Source of the DNA: Aegicerativicinus sediminis
Lineage (GTDB): Bacteria > Bacteroidota > Bacteroidia > Flavobacteriales > Flavobacteriaceae
DNA length: 64,000 nt
NCBI RefSeq assembly: GCF_015476115.1
Contig: NZ_CP064295.1
Span: 423,501 to 487,500, forward strand
Direction of reading: 5' to 3'
This document shows positions 48,418 to 57,371 of the stretch, in pieces; within the stretch, counting starts at the first letter, position 1, and the number at the start of each line of letters is the position of its first letter. A program made the translations under genes and the position numbers. The notes below the pieces were generated by a model that worked only from the letters and a program-made list of their open reading frames with translations, searched no databases and was not told the origin of the DNA.

Positions 48418-48450
48418 AAAACCTTGAACATCAAATAGACATTCAAGGTT
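48418..48450 (-). terminator. intrinsic terminator after the pectinase-lipoprotein unit
   Basis: An inverted repeat AACCTTGAA / TTCAAGGTT with a 13-nt loop, followed on the minus strand by nine T residues. It begins 22 nt after the lipoprotein stop. Confidence 0.85.
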
Positions 48451-48472
48451 ATTGTTTGGAAATTACTAAAAC

Positions 48473-49201
48473 TTAATCGGAAGTAGTTTTAAAGGTATAG
48501 GTAGGACTAACCGAAATATTTATCCCATCACTTGTTTCAACATGCCAATAATAGATAGTATTTGGCTCAACATCGATATCTAAACTAGTTTCTGAAATCC
48601 CCTGCCATTCCTCTGGCACCTCTTGATTTCCATCTACCGAATCGGCAAAAACCGTATAAGTGACTTCATCACCGTCGGCGTCCGAACTAATCCATTCTAA
48701 AGTAACTTTTCCATCACTTGGTGTTACATCGCTTCCTTGAGATGGACTCAATAAGGATGCAGGAAATGGAACAAAATTAGATTCACCATCGCCAGCCAGA
48801 TAAAACTTCCAAGTATCAGATTCGGTAATCTCTTGTCCAGAATTTCTAGCTGTTACTGTCCAAGAATATGGATAACCTCTTAACAATTCTACCTGCAGAC
48901 TATTTGTTGGAGACCCAATATTAAGAATAACATTTCCAGTAATTAGGTTGGTTATCTCGAAATTATATTTTTCTGTGTCACTGGATGCATCCCAATTAAA
49001 TGTCACTATAGCAGTATCATCAAAGACTTCTCCTACCTCACATTCCTCATTATTTGAAGGTATCAATAAATTTGGTTTACCAGGCTTGTCTGTATATCTG
49101 ACTTTATTTGGTGTATCATCATCAGAACAAGAAACTATTAAAACACTGAATATAAAAACCAAAAAGGGTTTTAAACTAAATATTGATTTTATGGTTTTCA
49201 T
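48473..49201 (-). CDS. FN3-like outer-membrane or periplasmic lipoprotein
   Basis: A 242-residue lipoprotein with lipobox SVLIVSC (Cys25) followed by an acidic SDDDTPN, which resembles the export signal of surface lipoproteins in this phylum. The mature part contains two tandem fibronectin-III/immunoglobulin-like domains, each closing on a Trp-rich strand (YPYSWTVTARNSG and IYYWHVETSDG). There is no catalytic motif. Its start lies 6 nt after the giant pectinase stop and a terminator follows, so the two form one unit; binding of pectin fragments or holding the enzyme at the surface is inference. Confidence 0.82.
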   Translation of the reverse strand: MKTIKSIFSLKPFLVFIFSVLIVSCSDDDTPNKVRYTDKPGKPNLLIPSNNEECEVGEVFDDTAIVTFNWDASSDTEKYNFEITNLITGNVILNIGSPTNSLQVELLRGYPYSWTVTARNSGQEITESDTWKFYLAGDGESNFVPFPASLLSPSQGSDVTPSDGKVTLEWISSDADGDEVTYTVFADSVDGNQEVPEEWQGISETSLDIDVEPNTIYYWHVETSDGINISVSPTYTFKTTSD

Positions 49202-49207
49202 AATAAA

Positions 49208-52200
49208 TTACTTTTTAATGATTTTAATTGATTCGCGAACCGTTTCAGAATTAATTGATAAGAAATAAATTCCATTATTCATATTTGAAATATCAAGATC
49301 AACTGTTCTATTTGAAGAAACATTCTGGGTGCTCGACATAAGCTGATTCCCTAATACATCAACTATGGAAAGTTGAAGTTGATTATCGGTGCCGTTTACA
49401 TATAATTTTATCTTTCCAGTAGTTGGGTTAGGAAACACCGCCAACTCATTAGATATAAATACATGTTGACTGAATTCACCCTGACATACTAAATCTGTTG
49501 ATACAGTAATTGTATTCTGCCCAGCATGTAAGTCAAGAATTAATTGAGATTGACTCGTCGTCGTAATTATGCCATTGTGATTTATTTCATAGTTTTCTGA
49601 ACCGGATAATGAAAGTACAATTTGATTATTGGAATAATTCACCACCGAATAAACATCTAAGGGTTCAGGCCCCTGTACTGTTACATAATAGCACTGCACA
49701 AAATTGTCTATTCCTTCAATTGTTATACAAACTTTATAGGTACCACCTCCTAACTGATCGAATAAAGTTTCAAAATCATTATCGCTAGATAAGTTTTGAG
49801 ATTGAGAATAGCTGTCTCCTTCAACTGAAACAACAAAAGTGTAATCAGTATTGCTAGAACTTACGCTTATTGAGCCGTCATTTTCGCTATTACAGCTTAC
49901 TGAGTTAGAAATAACAGTAAATGTATCCGAAGGAAGTTCAAATGTTTCACAACCAAACACATCGATAACAGATCCTTCAGGAGATTCAGGACAATGATCT
50001 TCACTATCCAAGATTCCATCTCCATCACTATCTTCACAAACATCACCAATTCCATCATTGTCGAAATCAGCTTGATCTGGGTTATAGGTGTCAACACAAT
50101 TATCTTCAGAATCAACAACACCATCAAAATCTGAATCTTGTTCCGATTCCAAAAGTGGAATTGGATCCCAACCATCATTACCCTTAGTGAAATTAAATGT
50201 TGTAATTTCTGTTCCATCGGTTAATACTGGTTCTGTTAGCACTGTGGACCACCCTGCGCGAGAACCAGAATTATCTTCACTCGAAGCCTCAATTGTACCA
50301 TATTCGTACATTAAACTTGATTCACCTCCTAGAGTATTTTGCCAACCAATTGGGTAAATCAATGATTTTCCTATATGGTTAGGGTTCTGGGATACATCTA
50401 TATTAGTTTTATAAAATACGGCCTCACTAGTGGTAGCAGCCCATGGACGTCCATAATATCCTGGTTTGCCCCAATTAGTTGATGCAGTCTCAACGCCAGG
50501 AACCGTAGATTTCACGTTACATTCATACATCAAAAATCCTCTTGTGCCACTACTTTGTTGTGCAGCCGTGATATAAGCTGTATCACTATCCCAATCACTT
50601 GTATTTAATACAAGATCTGTTTTGTAGAATACGGCTGTCATGGCTCCGAAAATATAATCTACAGCACCCATTACTGCACCTTTATAGACAACAACTCTTG
50701 ATCCACTTCCTCCGTAGAATGAATCTTGTCTTCCAACAACACGGCAGTTATTCAAAATAACCTTATCAACATTATTGGTAATACTAATCGCTGCTGCTCG
50801 TTCTACGTACCCCAAGCCCCTATCTTGCACAGAAGTGTCTCCGTAAGTCGTCGGCCTTGAACCTCCTTGGGGCGCACCGTTATTGGTTTCGACAATGTCC
50901 TCAGATTCTTTCTTGGAAATGTATTGATTAAATGAGTTTTCAAAAATTAAATGTTCAGCTTCAAAACCATCTGCCGACACAACAACCGTAGCATTCCAAT
51001 AAGAACCATTTGTTGTACCCGCACCCTTATTTTCATAACTCAAATAACCATTTTCCTTATTGGTTGCTAGAATATCTGCATGCCATTTTTGATCTGACCC
51101 CATACTATAATAATTATATCCATGACCATAATATGAAGTTATTCTTACAGCACCCTCTACAATATCAACCCCCTTATTTATTAGGTCTATTTTCGGGAAA
51201 CTTGCAGCATTTTTCAATGTTACATTAGGACTAGTAATCACCAACATTTCTTCATAATCACCAGGATCGATTAGAACAGTTACTCTTTCGTTATTTGGGC
51301 GATTCATATTTTTAATGGCTGTTAAAGCCCCATTGACAGTAGGATAATCTTTATCCACACCAACAGTAATAACTTCCTTAAATTCAACGACCTGAACTAT
51401 TTCAATATTTGTTATATAGGAAGTGCCTGAACCACCAAAAGTAATGGTAGCGGTTCCAGACGTATCTCCTGTATATGCATATTCTGTGCTTTCAAAGGTA
51501 GAAGTGCTTCCACTACTAGTTTGTATGGTATCTCCTCCTTCTATAGAAAAATTAGCCGAATAATAATAGGTAATGATCATTTTCTCGCCTGGATTCATTG
51601 GCACCACTACTGTTTGTCCAGGAGATGCCGCAAGATGTCCCTTGGCAATTTCATTCTTTGCCCCATCTAAGCCTAATCCTTTATAGTATTGATCTGAACT
51701 TAATATCACCTTATCATCAAAACTCCAATTTGTAACTGGAGAAAACTCTAAGGTTTTTGAAGTGTCCATATCTTGCACAGTTAAATTAGATGTTAACGCC
51801 AATTCTATTGGATATTTATCTAATCCACCATGTTCAATCTTATAAGTACCATTTCTTAAGGCAACGGTCGTTACATCAGTGAAATTATACATATATCCTT
51901 CTTCATTTAGATTTATAAATGTTAATTCCAAATCTGCCCGTTGAGCTGCATCTAAACCTGGAGTATTGATTGCAACACTAAAAACAGGTTTAGGAGTAAA
52001 ATCAATATCAGCCGCTTGGTCACCTTCAGCTATGGTTATAGTATTATTAATAATTTCATAGTCATTTACTCCTTCAGCAGTAATCGTATATTCAACATTA
52101 GGTTGCAACTGTACTTCATATGTTGAATTACCTGCATCAATCATAGGTTGTGGCACATAAACTGTATTTGCTTCAGGATCTGCAGTATATTTAAGGTTTA

Positions 52201-55200
52201 GATTTTCTATATCCGATCCGAGTCCATTAATATTTCCTGAAACTTTGTATAGTTCTACCTGAATAATTGTGATATCAAAAACAGATGTAGCTTCCTCAAC
52301 AAGAATTGTACTAGCGCTACTAATGATATAACCATTAGCATTTTCTAAACTTAAGGTATAAGTGTAATCCTGGGGTAGATCAATACTATATGAACCATTA
52401 GAAACAGTTGTATTCCAAGATTTTCCAGCCTCATTGGTAAAAACTATTTCATATTCATTTGGAATGTCTGCAGCCTGACTTACATCTACATTTCCTGTTA
52501 ATGTTTTGTAAATTGCATCCTTTCTTTCTACCCTAAAGTAACTTGGTTTGTCAACTGTATCATAAATTCTATAAGTACCCGAATTTTTAGCAACAAACTT
52601 TACCATGGTTATAGCATTACTTGTAGAAACTTTAACAACATCATCTTGTAATTCAGGGTTTGGTACATAGGTGAAATGAATATTTCCATTGGCATTTTGT
52701 GCCAACATAGCAAGGGTGACCTCATCATCCTCACTTAAGGTAAGACTCAGATACCTTCCACTAGACCCCGTACCATTTACATAAATTCTACCACTATATT
52801 CAGAAACCCCACTTAAGTTTTCATCGTATCTAGTTAAATTGGTATTGCTAGTCCTTAAGCGGTCATTACTACCACCATTCCAACCTAATGCCCCTTCTGT
52901 CCATGACGGCAATACATTTCCTGAACTTCCGGGAGTTATTGAAGCATCATACCAAGAATTAATTTTAGTTTCATCTAACCTGTTATTGTATAATTCTGCA
53001 TCTAGCTGTTCCCCTCCAAAATCCCAAACATCTATTTTTCCATTAGAAGGTTCGACAGCTGCTTCATTTTCAATAGACATTCCATGTAGGTATATCTCAG
53101 CAGTTGGAAATTGACTGCTCACTAAAGTAGCAGTGATTTTACCAGCAGGTCCGGTATAGCTAAAATTACTTGGGAAGCCATCAGAGATTCCAATATTCTG
53201 TGCAGGAATACTTCCTAGATTATTTCCTTCGGAATCAGTAAATACAAAAACTGCATCTACAGCCACACCATAAATATCAACAATAAAGGTTACTATAGCA
53301 TTACCTGCAACTATTATATCGAATGAGTTACCTGGAAAAAAGACCCCTCCATGTGAAGAATCATGATAGCCAAATTGTCCAGATGTTTCAGTTGTATTAC
53401 TGTTTATGGTAACAATACCATCTCCAGTTTTATAAGTCTCATATCTTAGAGAGGTATAACTGGTTTGCGGCAATTCAGATCCATCTGCGAAATTATAAGT
53501 ATAAGTTTCACCAGGGTTAGCTGTAACTTCGGCATTACTGTCTGAAATTGTAATGATAAATGAACTTGGATCCGACGAAGAATCGGAAAAGTTTATGGTC
53601 AATTCATTACCTTCAATTGAAACGGATTCTATATCCCCTGAAAAAGTCGGGGTAAAGGAAGCCAATTCGTTCCCCGCCAAATCTATCTCAATTGAAGCTG
53701 AATCTGATGTGCTACTAAATACTGTGCCCTCACTTACAGAAACAGTAGCATTATCGCTTGCAGTTGCACCTGATGTTATTTCAATATCTATTCCGTTAAT
53801 TGAGACAACACCAGATTTTTGGATCCAAGGAGTTAAAACTACATTATAAGATATCGGTAAAACTTCAATATAAGGAAGATAACTTGTACTACCTGTATGG
53901 GTTAATGTGATAGTACCTTCGGTACCCAGGTAAACAAAATCAACAAAAGGCCCTCCATCGGTTCCTTGAGGAAAAGTTATTGATCCTGCATTTGATTGGG
54001 ATGGAATATCAAACGCACCGGTTGAACTAGAAACATTTAAAGTACCGCCAGAGTATTGGTCAGCCGCAACTCTAATTTTACTATTTCCAGCCACTTTTAA
54101 CGTGATAACGTTTCCATCTTTCAAGGTTATTCCATGTTGGGTTCCATGATAACCATACGCATTGGACGGACCTGATTCTATTTTAAATAAGCCCTTTTCA
54201 ATGATTGTGTTTCCTACATCTGTTGAAGCAACCAATGTTTCATCCCTAAAATCAAAAAAGTAAGCTGATCTTTTTTCTGGGGTTGTATAGGCTGCACCTA
54301 ATTGAGCCGGTATAACATCTAATTTTGGTAAATAAATATCGCTACCGCTTCCATTTTCTTGTATAGCTTTAAAAACGAGAGATTTATCCCCTTTAGATTT
54401 GGAAGGGTCTGAATAAACCAGTTCATAAGTATCCACCAAGTCTGTTGTTACCTTTGTGTTTACTATGCCCAAATCTCCAACAGAAATTTCGGTTCCCTCC
54501 ATACTCAGGGAAGAATGCTTTGATCCTAGAAAACTTATAGAATTAGTCCCAGTAACCTGTAAATCGATTTGAGCATCTGCTTTCATATTTAAACCATAGG
54601 TAGAACCATGCAAACCATAGGTACCTCCAAGTTTTAACAAACCGTCCGCACTTTGTCCATTAGAAATAATAGTTCCATCCCTAAAGTCATAGGTTGTTAT
54701 TCCATGCAAATAGCTATTATCGTATAAGGCTATTGTATATAGTTTAGGTTCTGTACCACTGTCGGCATAGGTTACTTTTAATTCACCCGAAACAATATCA
54801 ACTGAAGCAATATTTCCAGAAATATTTGGAGTAAAAGAAGAAGGATCCATCCCTCCCAAATCAATAGCTACCCAACCAGCGTCTTTTCCAGCTGATAAAA
54901 TAACACCATTAGAGACACTTATTGTTGCGTTCTCAGCTGAAGTAGCTCCCGAAGTAAGAGTGATATCTACTCCGTTTATAGAAATTGTTCCAGATTTTTG
55001 GACATAGTCACTTAAAGAAACCTCATACGTAACAGGAGCTATTTCTAAATAAGGCAAATAGGATGTTCCACCATTTCCAGTTAAGGTTATGGTTCCTGCC
55101 GACCCAACATAAAGAAAATCTTTCCAAGGCCCGCCATCAGCTCCTTGAGGATAAGTTATGGACGTTTGATTTGATTGTTCAGAGATATCAAATTGGCCCG

Positions 55201-56929
55201 TTTCGCTTGTGGCAGAAATCGTGCCACCTGAGTATTGATCACCTGCAATTCTTATTCTACTATCACCTGCAACCTGTAACGTAATAGTATTACCAGCTTT
55301 AAAAGTTATTCCATGTTGAGTTCCATGATAACTCAATCCGTTACAACATCCCGCATCAATTGTTATTATTCCAGATTCTATATGATTCGGTGGACCAGAG
55401 GGAACAATACTTTCATCTCTAAAATCGAAGAAATAAACAATATTTTTTTCAGCGGCGGCAAAATCCTTTCCTGCCTGTGCCGGAATTACTTCAATTGTTG
55501 GAAGGTAAAGGTCATTACCCGTTGCGGCTACAGTCGTAAAAGTTAGAGTTGTCGCCGGTCCTGAATACACAAAATCGAAGGTGTCTGATAAATCATTCAC
55601 GACTTTCCCAGTTTGGGTTCCTAAATCACTATCGTCTAGAGCCGTACCCTTTACATCTAAGCTCGAGTATTCAGATCCGAGAAATCGAATTGTGGAACTA
55701 CCTTCTACTTGTATACTAATAGTTGCATCAACTTTTAAATTTAATCCGTAGGTGTTACCATGCTGAGAGTATGTTCCTCCTAGAACAAGTTTCCCATCAG
55801 CACTACCTCCATTTCCGGCAATAACACCATTATCCCGAAAATCATAAAGAATAGAATTTGTTATTTCACCGGTTGAACTATCACAACTTGAAGTAATATC
55901 ACCTGAGATATTTACTTGCAAGGTGGCACCAGCACCGCAACTTGAATCAGTTATATTGGAGGCAACATCTTCAACAGGAATAACTGTATAATTATAGGTA
56001 GGTTTTGTAACGGAATTTACATTTGCAACTCCATTCAAACAATTTTCAAACTGGAGTGAAACTGTTCCACCATCGGTGGTAGCCCTACTATAAACAGTGG
56101 TTACATTAGCAAAATTACTATTCTCTACGTAACAGGTGAGGTTATTTGTTCCACCACCTAGTCCTAATGCAGTTGAACCTGAAACAGTGGTATCGTAATA
56201 GCAATTCAATATATGTAATTCAGCATTTCTTGCCCGAGGCATTCTGCTTCTTACGCCATCCGCCCAATAGCAGTTTTGAAAGGTAACACTATAATGTCCA
56301 TCGGCAGGTGCATCAGTGCTACTCGAACCTACCAAATTAGAAAATCTGTGGTCATCAGATCCGCCTGGACCATTTGGAATGGGATCCTTTAGATAAGTGA
56401 ATTTACACCATGAAACTGTAACGTTATCCGAGGAGTTTTTTATATCAAAATTCCCATCGATACCATCCCGAAATTCACAATGATCAACCCATAGATTGAT
56501 ACAACCCTCAGAAGTTAAGTTGTCTCGACCATCAGTATCATAGGCCCCAGGACCTTCAAAAATTAGGTTTCTGATAATTACGTTAGAAGAGCCAGCCTTT
56601 AAATTTAAAATCCCAGATTCAGATTGGGTCTGTTTGGTATTAACCAATTTTGCTCCTGGCAACCCAATAATAGATTTATTTGTAACAACCTCACTTATTT
56701 GCAATTCAGTTGCAGAAAAATCAATAGTTCCAGATACCAATATAACCTGAGGAGTGGACAACCTGAGGTTAGCCTTCAAATCGGCGTAGGTAGAAACAAC
56801 GATTGGTGTAGCGCTTCCGCCACCAGTTGTACCTTCCCCATAACCCTCAGGGGCAGATTGGTAAAAAGTTTGCGCTGTTACTGGTAACAGTACGCATAGA
56901 AAGAGTAGAAAAAGTAAAATTTTTTTCAT
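49208..56929 (-). CDS. T9SS-secreted pectate lyase - pectin methylesterase, 2573 residues
   Basis: Domains in order: signal peptide (FLLFLCVLLPVTAQ); pectate lyase family 1 beta-helix (~25-330) with WVDHCEFRDG, DGNFDI and catalytic-type Arg229 in RSRMPRAR; two tandem ~385-residue repeats (~357-1128); a related half-module from Tyr1145; WDFGGEQLDAELYN region (~1304-1500); Ig-like linkers to ~1845; pectin methylesterase CE8 (~1850-2250) with Asp2069 (GRQDSFYGG), Asp2091 (GAVDYIFG), Arg2161 and Trp2163 (YYGRPWA); thrombospondin type 3 repeats (~2261-2325, SDFDGVVDSEDNC); and a T9SS type A sorting domain (~2497-2573, FPNPTTGK). The esterase would remove methyl groups and so make the substrate for the lyase. 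Both active sites appear intact. Confidence 0.93.
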   Translation of the reverse strand: MKKILLFLLFLCVLLPVTAQTFYQSAPEGYGEGTTGGGSATPIVVSTYADLKANLRLSTPQVILVSGTIDFSATELQISEVVTNKSIIGLPGAKLVNTKQTQSESGILNLKAGSSNVIIRNLIFEGPGAYDTDGRDNLTSEGCINLWVDHCEFRDGIDGNFDIKNSSDNVTVSWCKFTYLKDPIPNGPGGSDDHRFSNLVGSSSTDAPADGHYSVTFQNCYWADGVRSRMPRARNAELHILNCYYDTTVSGSTALGLGGGTNNLTCYVENSNFANVTTVYSRATTDGGTVSLQFENCLNGVANVNSVTKPTYNYTVIPVEDVASNITDSSCGAGATLQVNISGDITSSCDSSTGEITNSILYDFRDNGVIAGNGGSADGKLVLGGTYSQHGNTYGLNLKVDATISIQVEGSSTIRFLGSEYSSLDVKGTALDDSDLGTQTGKVVNDLSDTFDFVYSGPATTLTFTTVAATGNDLYLPTIEVIPAQAGKDFAAAEKNIVYFFDFRDESIVPSGPPNHIESGIITIDAGCCNGLSYHGTQHGITFKAGNTITLQVAGDSRIRIAGDQYSGGTISATSETGQFDISEQSNQTSITYPQGADGGPWKDFLYVGSAGTITLTGNGGTSYLPYLEIAPVTYEVSLSDYVQKSGTISINGVDITLTSGATSAENATISVSNGVILSAGKDAGWVAIDLGGMDPSSFTPNISGNIASVDIVSGELKVTYADSGTEPKLYTIALYDNSYLHGITTYDFRDGTIISNGQSADGLLKLGGTYGLHGSTYGLNMKADAQIDLQVTGTNSISFLGSKHSSLSMEGTEISVGDLGIVNTKVTTDLVDTYELVYSDPSKSKGDKSLVFKAIQENGSGSDIYLPKLDVIPAQLGAAYTTPEKRSAYFFDFRDETLVASTDVGNTIIEKGLFKIESGPSNAYGYHGTQHGITLKDGNVITLKVAGNSKIRVAADQYSGGTLNVSSSTGAFDIPSQSNAGSITFPQGTDGGPFVDFVYLGTEGTITLTHTGSTSYLPYIEVLPISYNVVLTPWIQKSGVVSINGIDIEITSGATASDNATVSVSEGTVFSSTSDSASIEIDLAGNELASFTPTFSGDIESVSIEGNELTINFSDSSSDPSSFIITISDSNAEVTANPGETYTYNFADGSELPQTSYTSLRYETYKTGDGIVTINSNTTETSGQFGYHDSSHGGVFFPGNSFDIIVAGNAIVTFIVDIYGVAVDAVFVFTDSEGNNLGSIPAQNIGISDGFPSNFSYTGPAGKITATLVSSQFPTAEIYLHGMSIENEAAVEPSNGKIDVWDFGGEQLDAELYNNRLDETKINSWYDASITPGSSGNVLPSWTEGALGWNGGSNDRLRTSNTNLTRYDENLSGVSEYSGRIYVNGTGSSGRYLSLTLSEDDEVTLAMLAQNANGNIHFTYVPNPELQDDVVKVSTSNAITMVKFVAKNSGTYRIYDTVDKPSYFRVERKDAIYKTLTGNVDVSQAADIPNEYEIVFTNEAGKSWNTTVSNGSYSIDLPQDYTYTLSLENANGYIISSASTILVEEATSVFDITIIQVELYKVSGNINGLGSDIENLNLKYTADPEANTVYVPQPMIDAGNSTYEVQLQPNVEYTITAEGVNDYEIINNTITIAEGDQAADIDFTPKPVFSVAINTPGLDAAQRADLELTFINLNEEGYMYNFTDVTTVALRNGTYKIEHGGLDKYPIELALTSNLTVQDMDTSKTLEFSPVTNWSFDDKVILSSDQYYKGLGLDGAKNEIAKGHLAASPGQTVVVPMNPGEKMIITYYYSANFSIEGGDTIQTSSGSTSTFESTEYAYTGDTSGTATITFGGSGTSYITNIEIVQVVEFKEVITVGVDKDYPTVNGALTAIKNMNRPNNERVTVLIDPGDYEEMLVITSPNVTLKNAASFPKIDLINKGVDIVEGAVRITSYYGHGYNYYSMGSDQKWHADILATNKENGYLSYENKGAGTTNGSYWNATVVVSADGFEAEHLIFENSFNQYISKKESEDIVETNNGAPQGGSRPTTYGDTSVQDRGLGYVERAAAISITNNVDKVILNNCRVVGRQDSFYGGSGSRVVVYKGAVMGAVDYIFGAMTAVFYKTDLVLNTSDWDSDTAYITAAQQSSGTRGFLMYECNVKSTVPGVETASTNWGKPGYYGRPWAATTSEAVFYKTNIDVSQNPNHIGKSLIYPIGWQNTLGGESSLMYEYGTIEASSEDNSGSRAGWSTVLTEPVLTDGTEITTFNFTKGNDGWDPIPLLESEQDSDFDGVVDSEDNCVDTYNPDQADFDNDGIGDVCEDSDGDGILDSEDHCPESPEGSVIDVFGCETFELPSDTFTVISNSVSCNSENDGSISVSSSNTDYTFVVSVEGDSYSQSQNLSSDNDFETLFDQLGGGTYKVCITIEGIDNFVQCYYVTVQGPEPLDVYSVVNYSNNQIVLSLSGSENYEINHNGIITTTSQSQLILDLHAGQNTITVSTDLVCQGEFSQHVFISNELAVFPNPTTGKIKLYVNGTDNQLQLSIVDVLGNQLMSSTQNVSSNRTVDLDISNMNNGIYFLSINSETVRESIKIIKK
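53546..54706 (-). repeat. pectinase internal repeat, unit 2
   Basis: Residues ~742-1128 of the pectinase, starting at TYDFRDGTIIS (Tyr747) and including a second FFDFRDET block (Phe892) and a tail with QKSGVVSINGIDIEITSGAT. It matches unit 1 in the same order with a period of 385-391 residues. Confidence 0.85.
54707..55861 (-). repeat. pectinase internal repeat, unit 1
   Basis: Residues ~357-741, from LYDFRDNGVIA (Tyr362), through FFDFRDES (Phe501), to the tail QKSGTISINGVDITLTSGAT. Each unit contains two related beta modules marked by DFRD, HG-x-x-YG or HGTQHGIT, and G-S/Q-x-S, then an Ig-like tail. Confidence 0.85.
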
Positions 56930-57008
56930 GAGACCTATGTTAGTTAATTACTTTGAATGATATGTTTATAGCCAAAGCAGCCATAACAAAATTCTTGACA
57001 CGAATTAA

Positions 57009-57039
57009 TGTAATCGATTGCATAATGTAATCGATTACA
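57009..57039. promoter_or_regulatory. tandem palindromic operator upstream of the pectinase gene
   Basis: TGTAATCGATTGCA at 57009 (one mismatched pair) and the perfect palindrome TGTAATCGATTACA at 57026, centres 17 bp apart, lying 80-110 nt upstream of the pectinase ATG. A CG-centred 14-bp palindrome of this form is typical of LacI-family operators. The rest of the 305-nt gap (56930-57234) holds the tRNA terminator; I see no further gene. Confidence 0.7.
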
Positions 57040-57196
57040 CGAATATAACAGAAATTCAAATACAAATTTTGATAAAATTTAAGAATGTTAAAAAATTAAC
57101 ATTTAATGTATGATTTCACAATATTGATTAACAATGAAAATTTAATTGTAAGCAGCAGAATAATAAACAATTAAACCAAAACGGATAAAATTAAAA

Positions 57197-57226
57197 AATC
57201 CTAATTCTCACTTAAGAATTAGGATT
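57197..57226 (-). terminator. intrinsic terminator after tRNA-Val(TAC)
   Basis: A 12-bp perfect stem (AATCCTAATTCT / AGAATTAGGATT) with a 6-nt loop, followed on the minus strand by TTTTAATTTT, 6 nt past the tRNA CCA end. Confidence 0.85.
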
Positions 57227-57234
57227 CAATTTGG

Positions 57235-57309
57235 TGGGCGATGAGGGATTCGAACCCCCGACCCCCTCGGTGTAAACGAGGTGCTCTGAACCAACTGAGC
57301 TAATCGCCC
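57235..57309 (-). tRNA. tRNA-Val (anticodon TAC)
   Basis: A full cloverleaf on the minus strand: acceptor GGGCGAT / ATCGCCC, D arm GCTC...GAGC, anticodon stem CCTCG / CGAGG with loop TTTACAC (TAC), T arm GGGGG-TTCGAAT-CCCTC, discriminator A. CCA follows in the DNA at 57232-57234. It is the isoacceptor of the tRNA-Val at 46658. Confidence 0.97.
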
Positions 57310-57371
57310 CTTGTAATCGGACTGCAAAGATAAACCAGTTTTTGAATTTGAAAAATATTTTTTTGAAAAAA

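Noticed and set aside
49897..50217. Minus-strand frame of 106 codons inside the pectinase gene
   Set aside because: It is a shifted frame over the Asp-rich type 3 repeats, which leave long open frames by base composition.
56930..57008. A standard Bacteroidota promoter for the pectinase
   Set aside because: TTTTG occurs, but no TAnnTTTG is found at the right distance, so I list only the operators.
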